From contig NC_087062.1 of the NCBI RefSeq assembly GCF_963678635.1, positions 46,771,758 through 46,835,757 of the forward strand: a stretch of DNA of 64,000 bases, read 5' to 3'. The notes under the pieces were generated by a model. That model searched no databases and was not told where the DNA came from. It saw only the letters and a program-made list of their open reading frames with translations. Source of the stretch: Symsagittifera roscoffensis. Taxonomy: Eukaryota > Xenacoelomorpha > Acoela > Convolutidae. The position numbers were made by a program, and so were the translations under genes. This document shows, piece after piece, positions 12,122-22,346 of the stretch. How positions within the stretch are numbered: position 1 is the first letter of the stretch; the number at the start of each line of letters is the position of its first letter.

Positions 12122-13405
12122 AGCTTAACGAAGTTTTTTTTCCACGCTGGATTGTCAACAACACACTGGCACACAGCCCGTTTCGTGTTATGGAAAAGCT
12201 CCGGCCTAAAATCACCGAGCTTTGACTATTTGGGTTGGGTACGAAACAAACCTGTTTACTATCACTTAACGAATTTAAATTTCTCATTCTAAAAATTGCT
12301 TGTCCCGGCTGTAGTTTTACCTCTATATCTAAAAAGATTGGTACTTTGTTTTCATCTGTTGTTATTCTATTAATTGGTTTCTTGACATACTTCCGGTCCG
12401 GGTTTCTAATCCTTATTAGACCGTTGTGCAAGTCAATAATCACATCGAAGTTCCTGACAAAATCACGGCCCATGATGAAATGATGAATTGGTCTGAGTCG
12501 TCTAAATTCTCAACCACCAGGAAGTTCATCCAAAGATTGCGTCCTCCCATGTGAGGGACCGTTATTGGTGTCCTTCCGGCCTCGTACATTGCTCCGCGGT
12601 TGGCGGCCACCAATCTGAGGTTCGTTGGAATTAGATCTTCCCTCGTGAAGCCCATTCCTTCCCATGTTTTTATTGGCATCCCGCTTACCACTGCTCCTGT
12701 ATCCAGTAGTCCTGTTACTCCAATTTTCTTCCCATAGGTATCTAGCAGATGTGCAGTCACATCTGCCTCATACCCTATGTGCACTGCATCTTGCTCCATC
12801 ATGGCGTCATAGCCAATCCTGCGGACCTTAAGTTCTTCCTGTTCCAAATAGATCTGCCCCATTTGGTCGCTATCTGTTGTGACGTAGGTCCTAGTGTAGA
12901 TACTTTTGCCGTCAACGTTCAATATCAATTGATAAGGTCCATAGACTTCGACGCAACGCCCGTGAAGTATTTTCGTTCGAGGACCACCCCTCGTCAACAA
13001 CTCTCGTACAGCCCTCGACTCAGTGCGTGGCTCTACCTGTCTCAGATAATCTGCATATGTGTCTAAATGCATCAGAGTGAACTCTGAGGGTTCACTTAGG
13101 TTCCTGATCACCTGATGCCCCGCAACTGAATTTTTTGACTGTATTTTGCTTCCTTGTGGCACCACTCCGAACTTCTGGCAAGAGATCACATTTAGTTTCA
13201 CGCTCAAACTACTTGGTGCATTCGTTTCTTCGACTTCTGATGCCTCGAAGGCGTTTAGCCTTTCCTGAATTTTCTCAATCTCTAGTTCGAGCTTCATCTT
13301 TTGTTCAATTTCGATCCCCTTTGTCACCAATTCCTGCTGGACTCTATTTAGATCATCCCTCGCGGCTGCCCTATAGTCGATCTTGAAGTCATACGCCGCA
13401 GTCAC
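12105..13405 (-). pseudogene. Copy A gag/pro junction and protease
   Basis: The frame 13,405-12,440 joins the gag end to protease without a break (EVEETNAPSSLSVKL), evidence that the parental gag and pol are one ORF. The catalytic LLDTGAVVSGMP is present. The flap-side motif is damaged (QFIISSWAV), and the frame shifts at about 12,470 into 12,473-12,105 (GRDFVRNFDVIIDL). Confidence 0.82.
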
Positions 13406-13559
13406 CGGTTCCGGTTCACGTATCTCCTCCGTTTACCACCTGTATCTTCTTCGTTGCCAGCTCTTGTGGTTTTTTTCTGCGTGCCTCCGCTTCACTCAAC
13501 AGGCTATCCTTGCTGGCTTTCACACCCGATAATGCTTCCTCATGCCTTGGATGCTTGAT

Positions 13560-16178
13560 GTCTGCCACAGCAGCCCAAAATTGTGGACAGTCCGATTAAA
13601 AATGACCTTCCAAGTTACACAAGAAACACCTTGGGCCAAATTTCGCAATTACTCCTCTCATGAAAACTTCATGATCGAGCTCTGATGCATCTTCATCCTC
13701 GAGGCTAAAGCCTATTGCTTTCATGCCCTGTTTGTAGGTGGGGCATGCTGACACATGATGGTCCGTCGAACTGCAGTTTGCAAAAGAGCGTCTCTTGTCC
13801 ATATCGTCCCTTGGTTTGTACCAGTTGTTTCATTGGTTTGCTGGTCCGTTGTTAAAGTTGTCATAATTGTTCTTCTAATATCCAGATCTCGATGGAGTCT
13901 TGAGCAAAATATATTCTTTTGACTTGAGTCTCAACTCCTCTGGTGTTGGCGCATTGGTTGAGAGTGGTGTGTAATGCGTCGCTAACATTGTTCGAAGCTC
14001 ATCATTCTTCACACCATCGATGAATTTTGAGGCTACTGCCAGGTTGATCCTTCTGTTCGACTCATCTGGTTGGCTACGCCTTCTCAGCATCTCCAAATTG
14101 TCTAGAAATTTGTCTATCGTCTCGTCTTCACGTTGTCTCCGTTTCTCGAAGCGCATCCTTGCTTGGTGTCCTTGCACCCCTGAGCCGAAACAATTTAACA
14201 AGAGTTCAAAGATTTTCTCGGCAGCATCCCGCTGGTATTGCTTTTTGGCCATCACATAATTTGGGGCTGTCCCTTCCAAGTTGCTGGTAAGAGCACTGCA
14301 TTCTTGTCTTTCTGACAAGTCCTCTTCTTCAAAATGATGTTTCATCACCTCTATCCAGGTATCAATACAGCCATCAGATTGGTTTTTTATAGCATCTTGG
14401 TTTCTTAAAAATCATTCTGGACTTTTCACTACGTTCATTGGTTCTAGATAACCTCGTTAGGAATGTTCACAGGTTCAAAGGCTGTGGTCATTGATGTAGC
14501 GTCTCTTGAATGCCGCGCCTGAGTATCATTGCCCCCTGATAAGGGATCTGGATTTTTCCATCCTGTCCGAATCTCTGGGATGATTTCTTCCTTGATTCGC
14601 ATGACTCCTGTTCCTGGAATCACATCTCCCAGTCACATGTGTATCTTCACATTCGTTCGTTTGAGGTTGGTCGGTTGCCAGTTGAACTTTCTCTGATGTT
14701 TGGGCCCCGTGTTCTATTGTCCTCTGTGGCTTAGCTTGATGAACTGCCTCTTCCTCTAGTGGATCCATATGTCCTCCTCCTATTGGGTTGTTCATTGAAG
14801 TTCACTCTCGGCTCCCTGCTGGGTTCTCCCGAGTTCTATTCCCCATTTTTTGACCCACTCCTGCTGCCTAGTAGCCTGTCCAACCTATCCATGATAGCCT
14901 GAGTTCGCCTCTCCATCATCGTGTCAAGAGTCCCAAGAGTCTGCTCTTGTTGAGTTCTCAACTTCTCCATGTCCTCTCTCAATCGTACCTTCTCTGCTCA
15001 GCTTCCCTCGTCATTCGAGACAAGTTCTCAGCCAAGTGTTCATCCGTTCTCTCCTTCAAGCGTTTTTCGCTTCAACTAACTTCTTGTCTGTTGCGGTTGA
15101 TCTCTTCCCGCAGATTTTCTCTCTCGACATGGACTGCCCTTTGTAGTTCACTCATTCTTAAGGACATCTGTTCATTCTGTTCTTCTATGCTGCCCACTTT
15201 GTTGGTCAAGGCTTCTTCAATTGATGCTCCGTTATCCACTAGTGGCGTCACAAGTGGTATTGTCACCCTATCGGTTTCAGGTAGCTTTGTGCTGGTCAAG
15301 ACTCCAGTCTTAATTCTCTGCCTCGACGTCTCTTCATGATCCACTTCTGGATCCGCTGGTGGGTTACATGGCCCTGTGTTTCTATTCTTCCTAGTTCGCA
15401 TTTCCGAATTCTTCATGTTCACACAGTCTCCTGACTGGCCTGATCCGTTTGTGGTTTTGCTTAATGTCCTCACTACATCAAATTGGTCTATGGTACCAGT
15501 CTCTCTATCGGTGTATGCGTCATTCTCCTGAGTTCAACTATTGAGGCTGACTTGAGATCCGAAGTTATCTTGCTCGCCATTGTCCTCATCTTCTTACTGG
15601 GTTTCTGCTTCATCGCCTGTACCCGTTCCCATGGTAAATGGAAAGAAGTTTACCAAAGTGTTCTTCACTTTTTTCTGAAAACGAGGAGGACGTTGCCGGT
15701 TTCTCCATCACGCCAAGCATCATCCTGTTGTCTGTGGGTGATCTTGTAGTCGCCACATTTTCAGTAGAGATGTCGGACAGTTCCAACATCTCTTCTCGGT
15801 CCAGGGTCCCGGTGAAAGTGACAAAACCTTGGCCTTGTTCTACGGGAGTAGGTTCACTCGCCAATCTTCTGTTTCCTTTCCCTTCCGGTCTAGGTCCCTC
15901 CCGGTCTAGGTCCCTCCCGGTCTAGGTCCCTCCCGGTTCTCATCCATGGCAGGTTCCGGATGGAACTCTACTTCTAACATTGCCTTTTTCCCTTCTGAGG
16001 ACATTTGACTCCTAGTTTCAACTATTTTGCTTGAAACTTTCTTCCCTTTGTCGGTCCGGGTTTGTGTGATCCTTTCCACAAAAGGGTCGTTCATTGCTTT
16101 TCTCTGTTTCTCTGGTATGAATTTCCTGGAGCTATCACCTAGTTTAGTCATCCTTGACTTGTCTAGACACATTTTCAA
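13560..16178 (-). pseudogene. gag: Copy A gag
   Basis: This copy preserves the natural start: ATG at 16,178 (MKMCLDKSRMTKLGDSSRKF). A 16-bp unit (CCGGTCTAGGTCCCTC) repeated about three times at 15,885-15,945 shifts the frame after 90 codons. Later pieces are 15,864-15,610, the coiled coil at 15,473-15,072 (EEINRNRQE), the Arg-rich linker (14,795-14,526), the capsid-like region (14,348-13,875, HHFEEEDLSERQE) and the nucleocapsid (13,802-13,596). Knuckle 1 has Phe for its first Cys (SFANC), and knuckle 2 is cut by a TAA after CNLEGHF. Not functional. Confidence 0.82.
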
Positions 16179-16334
16179 TTTATCATTTCTTACTGACTAT
16201 ACACTCAATTTGTTTGTTAGTGATCTTGTAGTCTGACTACTGATAAAAATAACGCAACACAATAAATTCGAAAAATTTCACATGAATTGTGACCACGAAT
16301 CTTTGTATGTTATCACAGCACAGCGTGTATACAA

Positions 16335-16409
16335 TTTATTCACAACAATCGATTTCACAGTCTGATGATATCAATATATTTATTCACAGTCTGATGATAT
16401 CAATATATT
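16335..16409 (-). repeat. AATAAA signals within a 29-bp tandem duplication, A LTR
   Basis: CACAGTCTGATGATATCAAT and its AT-rich tail occur twice in tandem (16,356-16,384 and 16,385-16,409). Minus-strand AATAAA motifs fall at 16,340-16,335 and 16,384-16,379. The first is conserved in copy C and is the likely 3'-end signal. The second was created by the duplication. Confidence 0.55.
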
Positions 16410-16827
16410 TGAAAACTAGTGTTCTCACTATCCAATCAAGGACAGATATTATTGATTTAAAACCAAAAATGAGGAAAAATAAGAATTTTTTCAATGAAAA
16501 ATGTATGTGTTTTGTACTTTAGTCAATCGCAATGAAATAGTCGAACTTGTTTCTAAAGAAAGAGCTTTCCCTGTTCGGTGCTGCACCAAACAGACAAAAC
16601 TTGAAGGCCATAATTTTCTCAAATAGGCGTCTGTTGCACCCACCGAGTCCTGTGTTACCTATCTGGCTTCGGATTGCCCGAGCTAGACCTACTAAAATCC
16701 TCAAGGCAATCACTTTTCCCAAAAGCAATTTCGAATTCAATCCGCACAAATCAGTTACAAACTCTTGTTCAATTTAGACTTAGTGTTGCGAATATCCGAG
16801 TTTAGACCTGTTTTGATTTGTTCTGGT

Positions 16828-16835
16828 CTTTTATA
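16828..16835 (-). promoter_or_regulatory. TATA-like box in A/B LTR
   Basis: TATAAAAG on the minus strand, just downstream of the minisatellite and at the same relative position as TATAAAAA in copy C. It would place the U3/R border about 25-30 bases further in, near the GGTCTAAACTCGGATATTCG stretch. This is motif-based inference only. Confidence 0.5.
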
Positions 16836-16940
16836 AATGGCAAGTTACCCGTGCCGTCACTGGTTCTTAGCCTGTCTCTTAATAACCTAATACATTTCAC
16901 TATTTTCTTTTCTTTCGTCTTCCTATGTATTGACAAACTA

Positions 16941-17640
16941 GTACCCCCTCGGATTGGCAAAGTTGGGACCCTTCCGGATCGGCGAATCTGGGACCCTTCC
17001 GGATTGGCGAAATTGGGACCCTTCCGGATTGGCAAAAATGGGAATCCTCCGGATTGGCGAATTGGGGACCCTTCCGGATTGGGAAAATTAGGACCCTTCC
17101 GGATTGGCAAAAATAGGACCCCTCCGGATTGGCGAATCTGGAACCCTTTCGGATTGGCAAAATTAGGACCCTTCCGGATTGGCAAAAATAGGACCCCTCC
17201 GGATTGGCGAATTTGGAACCCTTACTGATTGGCAAAATTAGGTCCTTTCCGGACTGGCAAAATGGGACCCCTACGGATTAGCGAATTTCGGACCCTTCCA
17301 GATTGGCAAAATTAGGTCCCTTCCGGATTGGCAAAAAAAGGACCCCTCCGGATTGGCGAATTTGGAACCCTTCCTGATTGGCAAAATTAGGTCCCTTCCG
17401 GACTGGCAAAATGGGACTTCTACGGATTAGCGAATTTCGGACCCTTCCGGATTGGCAAAACTAGGACCCCTCCGGATTGGCGAATTTGGGACCCTTCCGG
17501 ATTGACAAAATTAGGACCCTTCCGGATTGGCAAAAATAGGACCCCTCCAAATTGACGAAGTTGGGACCCTTCCGGATTGGCAAAAATAAGACCTCTCGGG
17601 ATTGGCAAAATCGGGAACCTTCCGGATTGGAACCCCTCCG
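16941..17640 (-). repeat. 25-bp minisatellite in LTR of A/B, about 28 units
   Basis: About 28 head-to-tail units of 24-25 bp, each with the core ACCCTTCCGGATTGG on the plus strand followed by an A/T-rich tail. Units alternate between subtypes ending GGCGAAT and GGCAAAA. A five-unit block of about 124 bp at 17,196-17,320 is repeated at 17,343-17,467, so higher-order duplication has occurred. The array lies about 100 bp upstream of the TATA-like box, where an enhancer would sit. Confidence 0.9.
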
Positions 17641-18060
17641 AGTTTGTAAAAATAGCTTTTCAGAGACTTAGCTTTTCAGAGGAAAATAGCTTTTCAGAGA
17701 CTTTTATTTTCCGTCCCTAGACTCTTCCGGATCGATGCTAAGCCTCTTACTTGACAATTCACCTTAAGTGTGAAGGGTCTAATAAATAGCCTAGTTTCGA
17801 CTCGATTATGGTTTTCTGGTTTCCATAGCCTTCCCTTTTTGTCTAGAACAGTGTAAAATTGCCTTATTCAACCGTTAGTACCCTTTGGTAGGAGTGTAAG
17901 GGCTTTCCAAAAAAAATTTATAAAAGGTGAAGGGTCTACCTTCCCGAATTAGTGAGTTTGCAAAAAAAACAACCTCAAAAAATTTTCACATTTACTTTTT
18001 TGAATCATTGATGTTTCTATGAGTAAGCCCACCACCTAATTTCTGATCTAATGGTACGAC

Positions 18061-18086
18061 GATCAACTGGATTTGTCCAGTTGATC
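18061..18086. promoter_or_regulatory. Perfect 11-bp inverted repeat in A/B LTR
   Basis: GATCAACTGGA - TTTG - TCCAGTTGATC, identical in copy B at 39,745-39,770 and decayed in copy C. It could be a binding site for a dimeric protein or a hairpin in the transcript. The function is unknown. Confidence 0.6.
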
Positions 18087-19559
18087 CAAGTTTATTAACC
18101 AAAACGTCTTTTTCTAAAATCAAAAAAATTTCTCTCTTATAGGTTCCGCCTAACTTTTTTCGCAATTCTGTTCGTTTTGACTTAAAAATTATTGATCCGA
18201 GCTCAGAAGGGCTATACTCTTCTAGTTCATTGCAAAAACCCGATCTAAAACGTTTCAGCTGAAAAAAATTGCCAAAAACAATGCTATTTGGACCCTCCGG
18301 ATTGATGAATCCACTAAATCAAACACGTTGGGTTCTATTCACTGTAACCCTGAAGGTTATCGGCAAACGGGTTTTAAAACCTGTCGATTCACTAGTCAAC
18401 GTTGTCCGAACAACACACATTTCAAAAAATTTTCTTATTTTGTATCGTTTCGTTTTTTCAAAAATCAAGAAAACTCGGTTTTTGGTACCCAATTAGTTCC
18501 AACCACTTCTAAACTAAACTTTACCGGTTCTACTTATTATACTAGTACAGTTACGATGTAACTCACTAAATTAGCGCTTTTTTCCGTTTCAAAAAATATC
18601 GATATCTCAAAAGTCGCGATTTGTGGGGGGGGTCAAAATATCGCTATTTTGACCCTAAAAACCGTTCTGCTTACTTTGTATTTCACTAAAAAACGGTATA
18701 GTAGTATTAATATAGGCTGTATAAATAGTAATACTGGTAATATATACCCCTCCGAGTTTGTTCAATAACCAAATTAAGGTGCTTAACTCGGAAATTCGCA
18801 GTTCGGTGAAGGGTCACTACAGTGCAGTCACTGTCGAGCCCCTCACAGATTAATATCCTACTTTTTGTACTAAAAGGGATGCAAAACTTTTTAATGATAC
18901 CCAACAGTCGATTGCTGTTATTCTTGAGCCCCTTCTTGTCGCTCATTGCACTGCCTGCCGGATCAGTTTTCTTCTATAAACCCGAGACCCTTCCGGATTG
19001 AGCGCAAATTAGCATTAACGTGCTTAAATTCTCAAATAACCCTACAGTACAAGCACCACAAACGGGCCACAAATTTGATCGTAACAATCCTGACTGATAT
19101 AAATGCCTATAACAACAATATATCTAATGACAACAAACGGGAGGGTCGGCTCACCTCTCGTCTGGGAAAACGATTTTGTACTTTTTACTGTTTTTTGTTT
19201 TTTTTCGGTTATTTAATTGTTTTTTGTTTTTTCTTAGGTACTATACTACTTTTTGTTTGGTTTCCTGTATATCATTAAGTGTTTTTGGTCACAAACTCTC
19301 AGGAAATGACGGGACGGCCAATCCCACCACCCTTCCTGGAACGTGAATTTTCGGCCTTAACTAGGTTAAAAAGCTATTCACGGGAATCCGGAATGTTTCC
19401 GCGTTCCGAACTGCCCTTCCGCCCCGGTGATTAGGGCCTTGTTATTAGCATGCGCTCGGCGCGGAGTGCTCGTTAACGGTTCTGCCGGTGATGAGTTTAA
19501 AAAGAATAACACCAGGAGCGCCATAAAAACATCTATGTGACATTCGCCCTAAAGTACAT

Positions 19560-21556
19560 ATCGACGGAAAATAAAGCTAGGTTCTAAAACGACTGGCTAG
19601 CGTCTAAACGCAGCTCTACATGCTTTTCACAGTCTCTGCCAAAACCAGTTCTTTTGATAGTCTTTCTAACATCGGGTCGACAAAAAAAAACGTTACTGTT
19701 TCCGGCTTCGATCAGAGCGCTCTAAATAATTTAATTATATGCAGAAATAGTGAGCTCATGGCTGGGTCTCAGTATCCCCGGACCACAGGGCTACTACTTA
19801 TATATTATTTTTCTGTGGTTTTTGTTCAATTGATAAAAATCACCATCTCCATCGAAAATGGATCAACCTTTTTCCCCAACTCCCAGCTTCTCTTATCTGA
19901 AAACGTATTTGGTTTTAATTAAATTCAACTCAATACATTCCGGGAAGGTAAAAGTTTGTATAAAATAGTTCAAGTTCCAATCCCGAGACCTTTCCGGGTT
20001 TTGGAATCCGGAGAAATAATACTCTTATTTCTTCTCGGAAGGCTGGACTTGTCGTCCCAACACCCTTCCTGGTTCTTGTGAACTGCTCGGTAACGATTAT
20101 AGCGGCACAGTCATTGCAACTCGGAGTGGTTTCTGACAATTTGTAACCACAACTTCAACCTTCTACCATATCGTCGTTGTTGTCACTGAGACTACTGTTG
20201 TTCTCTACGAATTCTGTTGTTGTGTTTTTACCGTTTCAGTGTGTGCGAAATCATAATAGGTTACGTGTCGTTCATGTCCAAAACGAAATTTCAAAATTTA
20301 GCATGTCAGTCAAAACTAGCCCCTCCCGATTTGTCTGATTGCTTAAATAATGTCACTATATCATCAAAACCATAAATCTTCCCAGTTAGATGTTCCAATA
20401 ATAATTCGATTGCGAAACTGCATTTTGACCATTCTGGTCGAATGTCACAAACGTTACTGTTTCCGGCTTCGATCAGAACGCACCAATTAACTGAATGTAA
20501 CGTTCGCCCGGAAGTACATATCGATGGAAAACAAAGCTAGGTTCTAAAACGACTTGCTAGCGTCTAAACACAGCTCTACATGCTTTTCACAGTCTCTGCC
20601 AAAGCCAGTTCTTTTGGTGGTCTATCTAACATCGGGTCGACAAAAACGTAACTGTCTCCGGCTTCGATCAGAACGCTCTGATTAACTTAATTTTATGCAA
20701 AATAGTGAGCTAAAGGCTGAGTCTCAGTATCCGCAGACCACGAGGTCACTCCTAAAAACAGGGCTACTACTTATTTACTATATTACTATTGTTTTTGTTC
20801 AGTAGATAAAAATCATCATCTCCATCGAAGATGGATCAACCCTTTACCTCAACTCCTAGCTTCTCATAATCTGATAACGAATTTGGATCTTAAAAATTTA
20901 ATTCAGGACTTTTCCAGGAAGCTAAGAGTTTGCATAAAACAGTTCAATTTCCAATACCGAGACCTTTCCGGATTCTGGAATTCGGAGAAACAACGTTTCG
21001 AATAGAAAGACCTGTTTACCGTGTTTACCTTCGAATAGAAAAACGTGCCAATTAGGCGTTCACTTTATTGGGACAAATATTACCACTAACTTCCATATCC
21101 CAGTTGATCTAGCGGTTAGGATTTGTGGCTTTCACCCACAAGGCCCGGGTTCGTCGTCCCAACACCCTTCCCAGTTCTCGTGAATTGCCTTATAACGATT
21201 GTAGCGGCACAATCGTTACAACTCAGAATGGTTTCTGACAATTTCTAATCAGAATCTCAATCTGCAGTCGTTTTTCCGTTGTTGTTGTCACTGAGAATAC
21301 TGTTGTTCTCTCTGAGAAACTTTTTTTTCTGATTTCACAGTTCCAGTGTGTGCGAAAAAACAAAAGGTTACGTGTCGTTCACGTCCAAATCAAATTTGTA
21401 AAAATTTACATGTTAGTCAAAAGTATTTCCTCCCGATTCGTTCAATCGTTCAATTAGCGTCACTAATCCATCAAAACCATCAATTCACTCGGTCAGATCT
21501 TGCGATAAAAATTCGAATAAGAAATTGCGTTTTGTCCATTCTGGTCGATTGTCACA
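19560..21556 (-). repeat. Partly duplicated outer U3 section in A/B LTR
   Basis: Two modules each contain the sequence TGCTTTTCACAGTCTCTGCC (at about 19,620 and 20,581) followed by a GGGTCGACAAAAA tract, CCGGATT dyads and an end resembling CATTCTGGTCGA (at about 20,431 and 21,537). The inner module ends in TGTGACATTCGACC at 20,449, exactly like an LTR outer end. The outer module may therefore come from a second LTR end joined by recombination. Copy B has a single module. Confidence 0.65.
21098..21153 (+). other. tRNA-Glu(TTC)-like fragment inside the LTR
   Basis: Starting at TCCCAGTTGATCTAGCGG the sequence follows a eukaryotic tRNA-Glu: D-arm with A box (CTAGCGGTTAGGAT), anticodon stem and loop (CTTTCAC, anticodon TTC) and the start of the T-arm (GGCCCGGGTTCG). 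It then breaks off into ordinary LTR sequence (TCGTCCCAACACCCTTCC), so the T-stem and acceptor 3' half are absent. It replaces the LTR segment found at 20,010-20,050 and 41,600-41,645. It is either a tRNA-derived SINE head or a tRNA piece acquired by template switching. It is not a functional tRNA gene. Confidence 0.65.
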
Positions 21557-21575
21557 TACTCCCCAGACAGCCCGG
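21557..21575 (-). promoter_or_regulatory. Candidate polypurine tract next to 3' LTR of copy B
   Basis: On the minus strand the bases just before the LTR start read CTGTCTGGGGAGTA, with the short purine run GGGGAG. A polypurine tract primes plus-strand DNA immediately upstream of the 3' LTR. The position fits, but the run is short. Confidence 0.3.
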
Positions 21576-22346
21576 TCAAGGTCCTCATTGAGTCTTTTGG
21601 TCTTGATCAAAATGGTACAGTGCCATCGAACAGAATTTACAAAATGCAAGAAATCAATTGTATCCACGTCATATCGACTTACTGCAAAATACAAATGGCA
21701 TCATACTACACTATTATAGCCTTTCAAATTCTTTCAGTAATCTGCACTTTCGAGGATATGACTTAAGATAAAACATTTTTTCTGACATTCAACGTCTATG
21801 TCCCAATTTAAAACTTTTTCTCCCTGGGTTTAAAAATTGTTGGGACGCAGGACAGTCCTGTCAACCAACAAAGTAAAATTATCCTGCTATGCTCCTTCCC
21901 TTCGAAAATTTTGTTGTTATTGGTCCGGAATAGTAAAATTAAGGAACTCGGTGGTCAGAAGGAACAATGAAATAATCTCGCTCTTCAAGAGATTACCCAA
22001 GCCTTTGATGTCACCACAAAAGCATCATTCGTCTTAGTTGATTAAAAACAATCATGCAGGCTGGATTATTTTAATATACTCTCAACTCAAGCTTTTCTAA
22101 ATAAGTAGTAAGTGTCTCTAAAGCCATCAACTATAATCATGATGCAAATTCATAATTGCAACAAATTCTTTAACCTTCAAACCTCAACTAAATGTTTTCC
22201 CTTCAGCTTCAATTGTAAACTTAGTTGCTTTCTTTCCTCTCTTTCGTTGCTTCTTTGTTTTTCTTTGTTTTCGTCGTTTAGAAGTTCTAAAACTTCTAAA
22301 CTCTTCTAATTTTCTTTCTTTTTGCATCTTGCTTTTCGGCCATTTG
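21557..22346 (-). other. Copy B 3' untranslated region
   Basis: Non-coding sequence between the ORF3 stop and the LTR, homologous to 1-708 of copy A over most of its length. A minus-strand frame at 22,387-22,184 overlaps the ORF3 end and encodes a very Lys/Arg-rich stretch (KRRKQRKTKKQRKRGKK) that is also open in copy A. It may be a basic tail reached by frameshifting, or chance in purine-rich sequence. Confidence 0.55.

Larger units (their letters stand above)
1..21556 (-). mobile_element. Giant Ty3/Gypsy-type LTR retrotransposon, copy A (3' end outside window)
   Basis: Read on the minus strand this copy runs LTR (right) - gag - protease - RT - RNase H - integrase - macro fragment - non-coding gap - ORF2 - ORF3 - 3' UTR, reaching the left window edge before its 3' LTR. 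Position 1 aligns with about 21,675 of copy B, so the missing 3' LTR should start roughly 120 bp beyond the edge. The order gag-PR-RT-RH-IN is that of Ty3/Gypsy (Metaviridae). Every coding block is split by frameshifts or stops, and ORF3 lacks about 1.7 kb relative to copy B. Its right-hand LTR also serves as the 3' LTR of copy B. Confidence 0.88.
16200..21556 (-). repeat. LTR shared by copies A (5' LTR) and B (3' LTR)
   Basis: The outer end at 21,556 (minus-strand start TGTGACAATCGACCAG) matches the start of copy C at 45,502 and approximates the end of copy B at 42,045. The inner boundary near gag is not resolved and lies around 16,200-16,300. From outside in it holds a partly duplicated U3 5' section (19,560-21,556), an AT-rich U3 middle, the 25-bp minisatellite, a TATA-like box at 16,828-16,835, a putative R/U5 and AATAAA signals at 16,335-16,384. 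It contains no recognisable gene. The short open frames over the minisatellite are a by-product of the repeat. Confidence 0.75.

Noticed and set aside
16802-17608. Open frames on both strands encoding PIRKGPNFANPEGS-type repeats
   Set aside because: A 25-bp unit without stops is open in several frames at once. The frames are not shared between copies and lie in the LTR, so I treat them as repeat by-products.
16941-17640. CRISPR-like array of regular short repeats
   Set aside because: Units are contiguous and diverged with no unique spacers, there are no cas genes, and the context is a eukaryotic LTR. It is a minisatellite.
21098-21153. Functional tRNA-Glu gene
   Set aside because: The T-stem 3' strand and acceptor 3' half are missing and the B box is broken, so it cannot fold into a tRNA.
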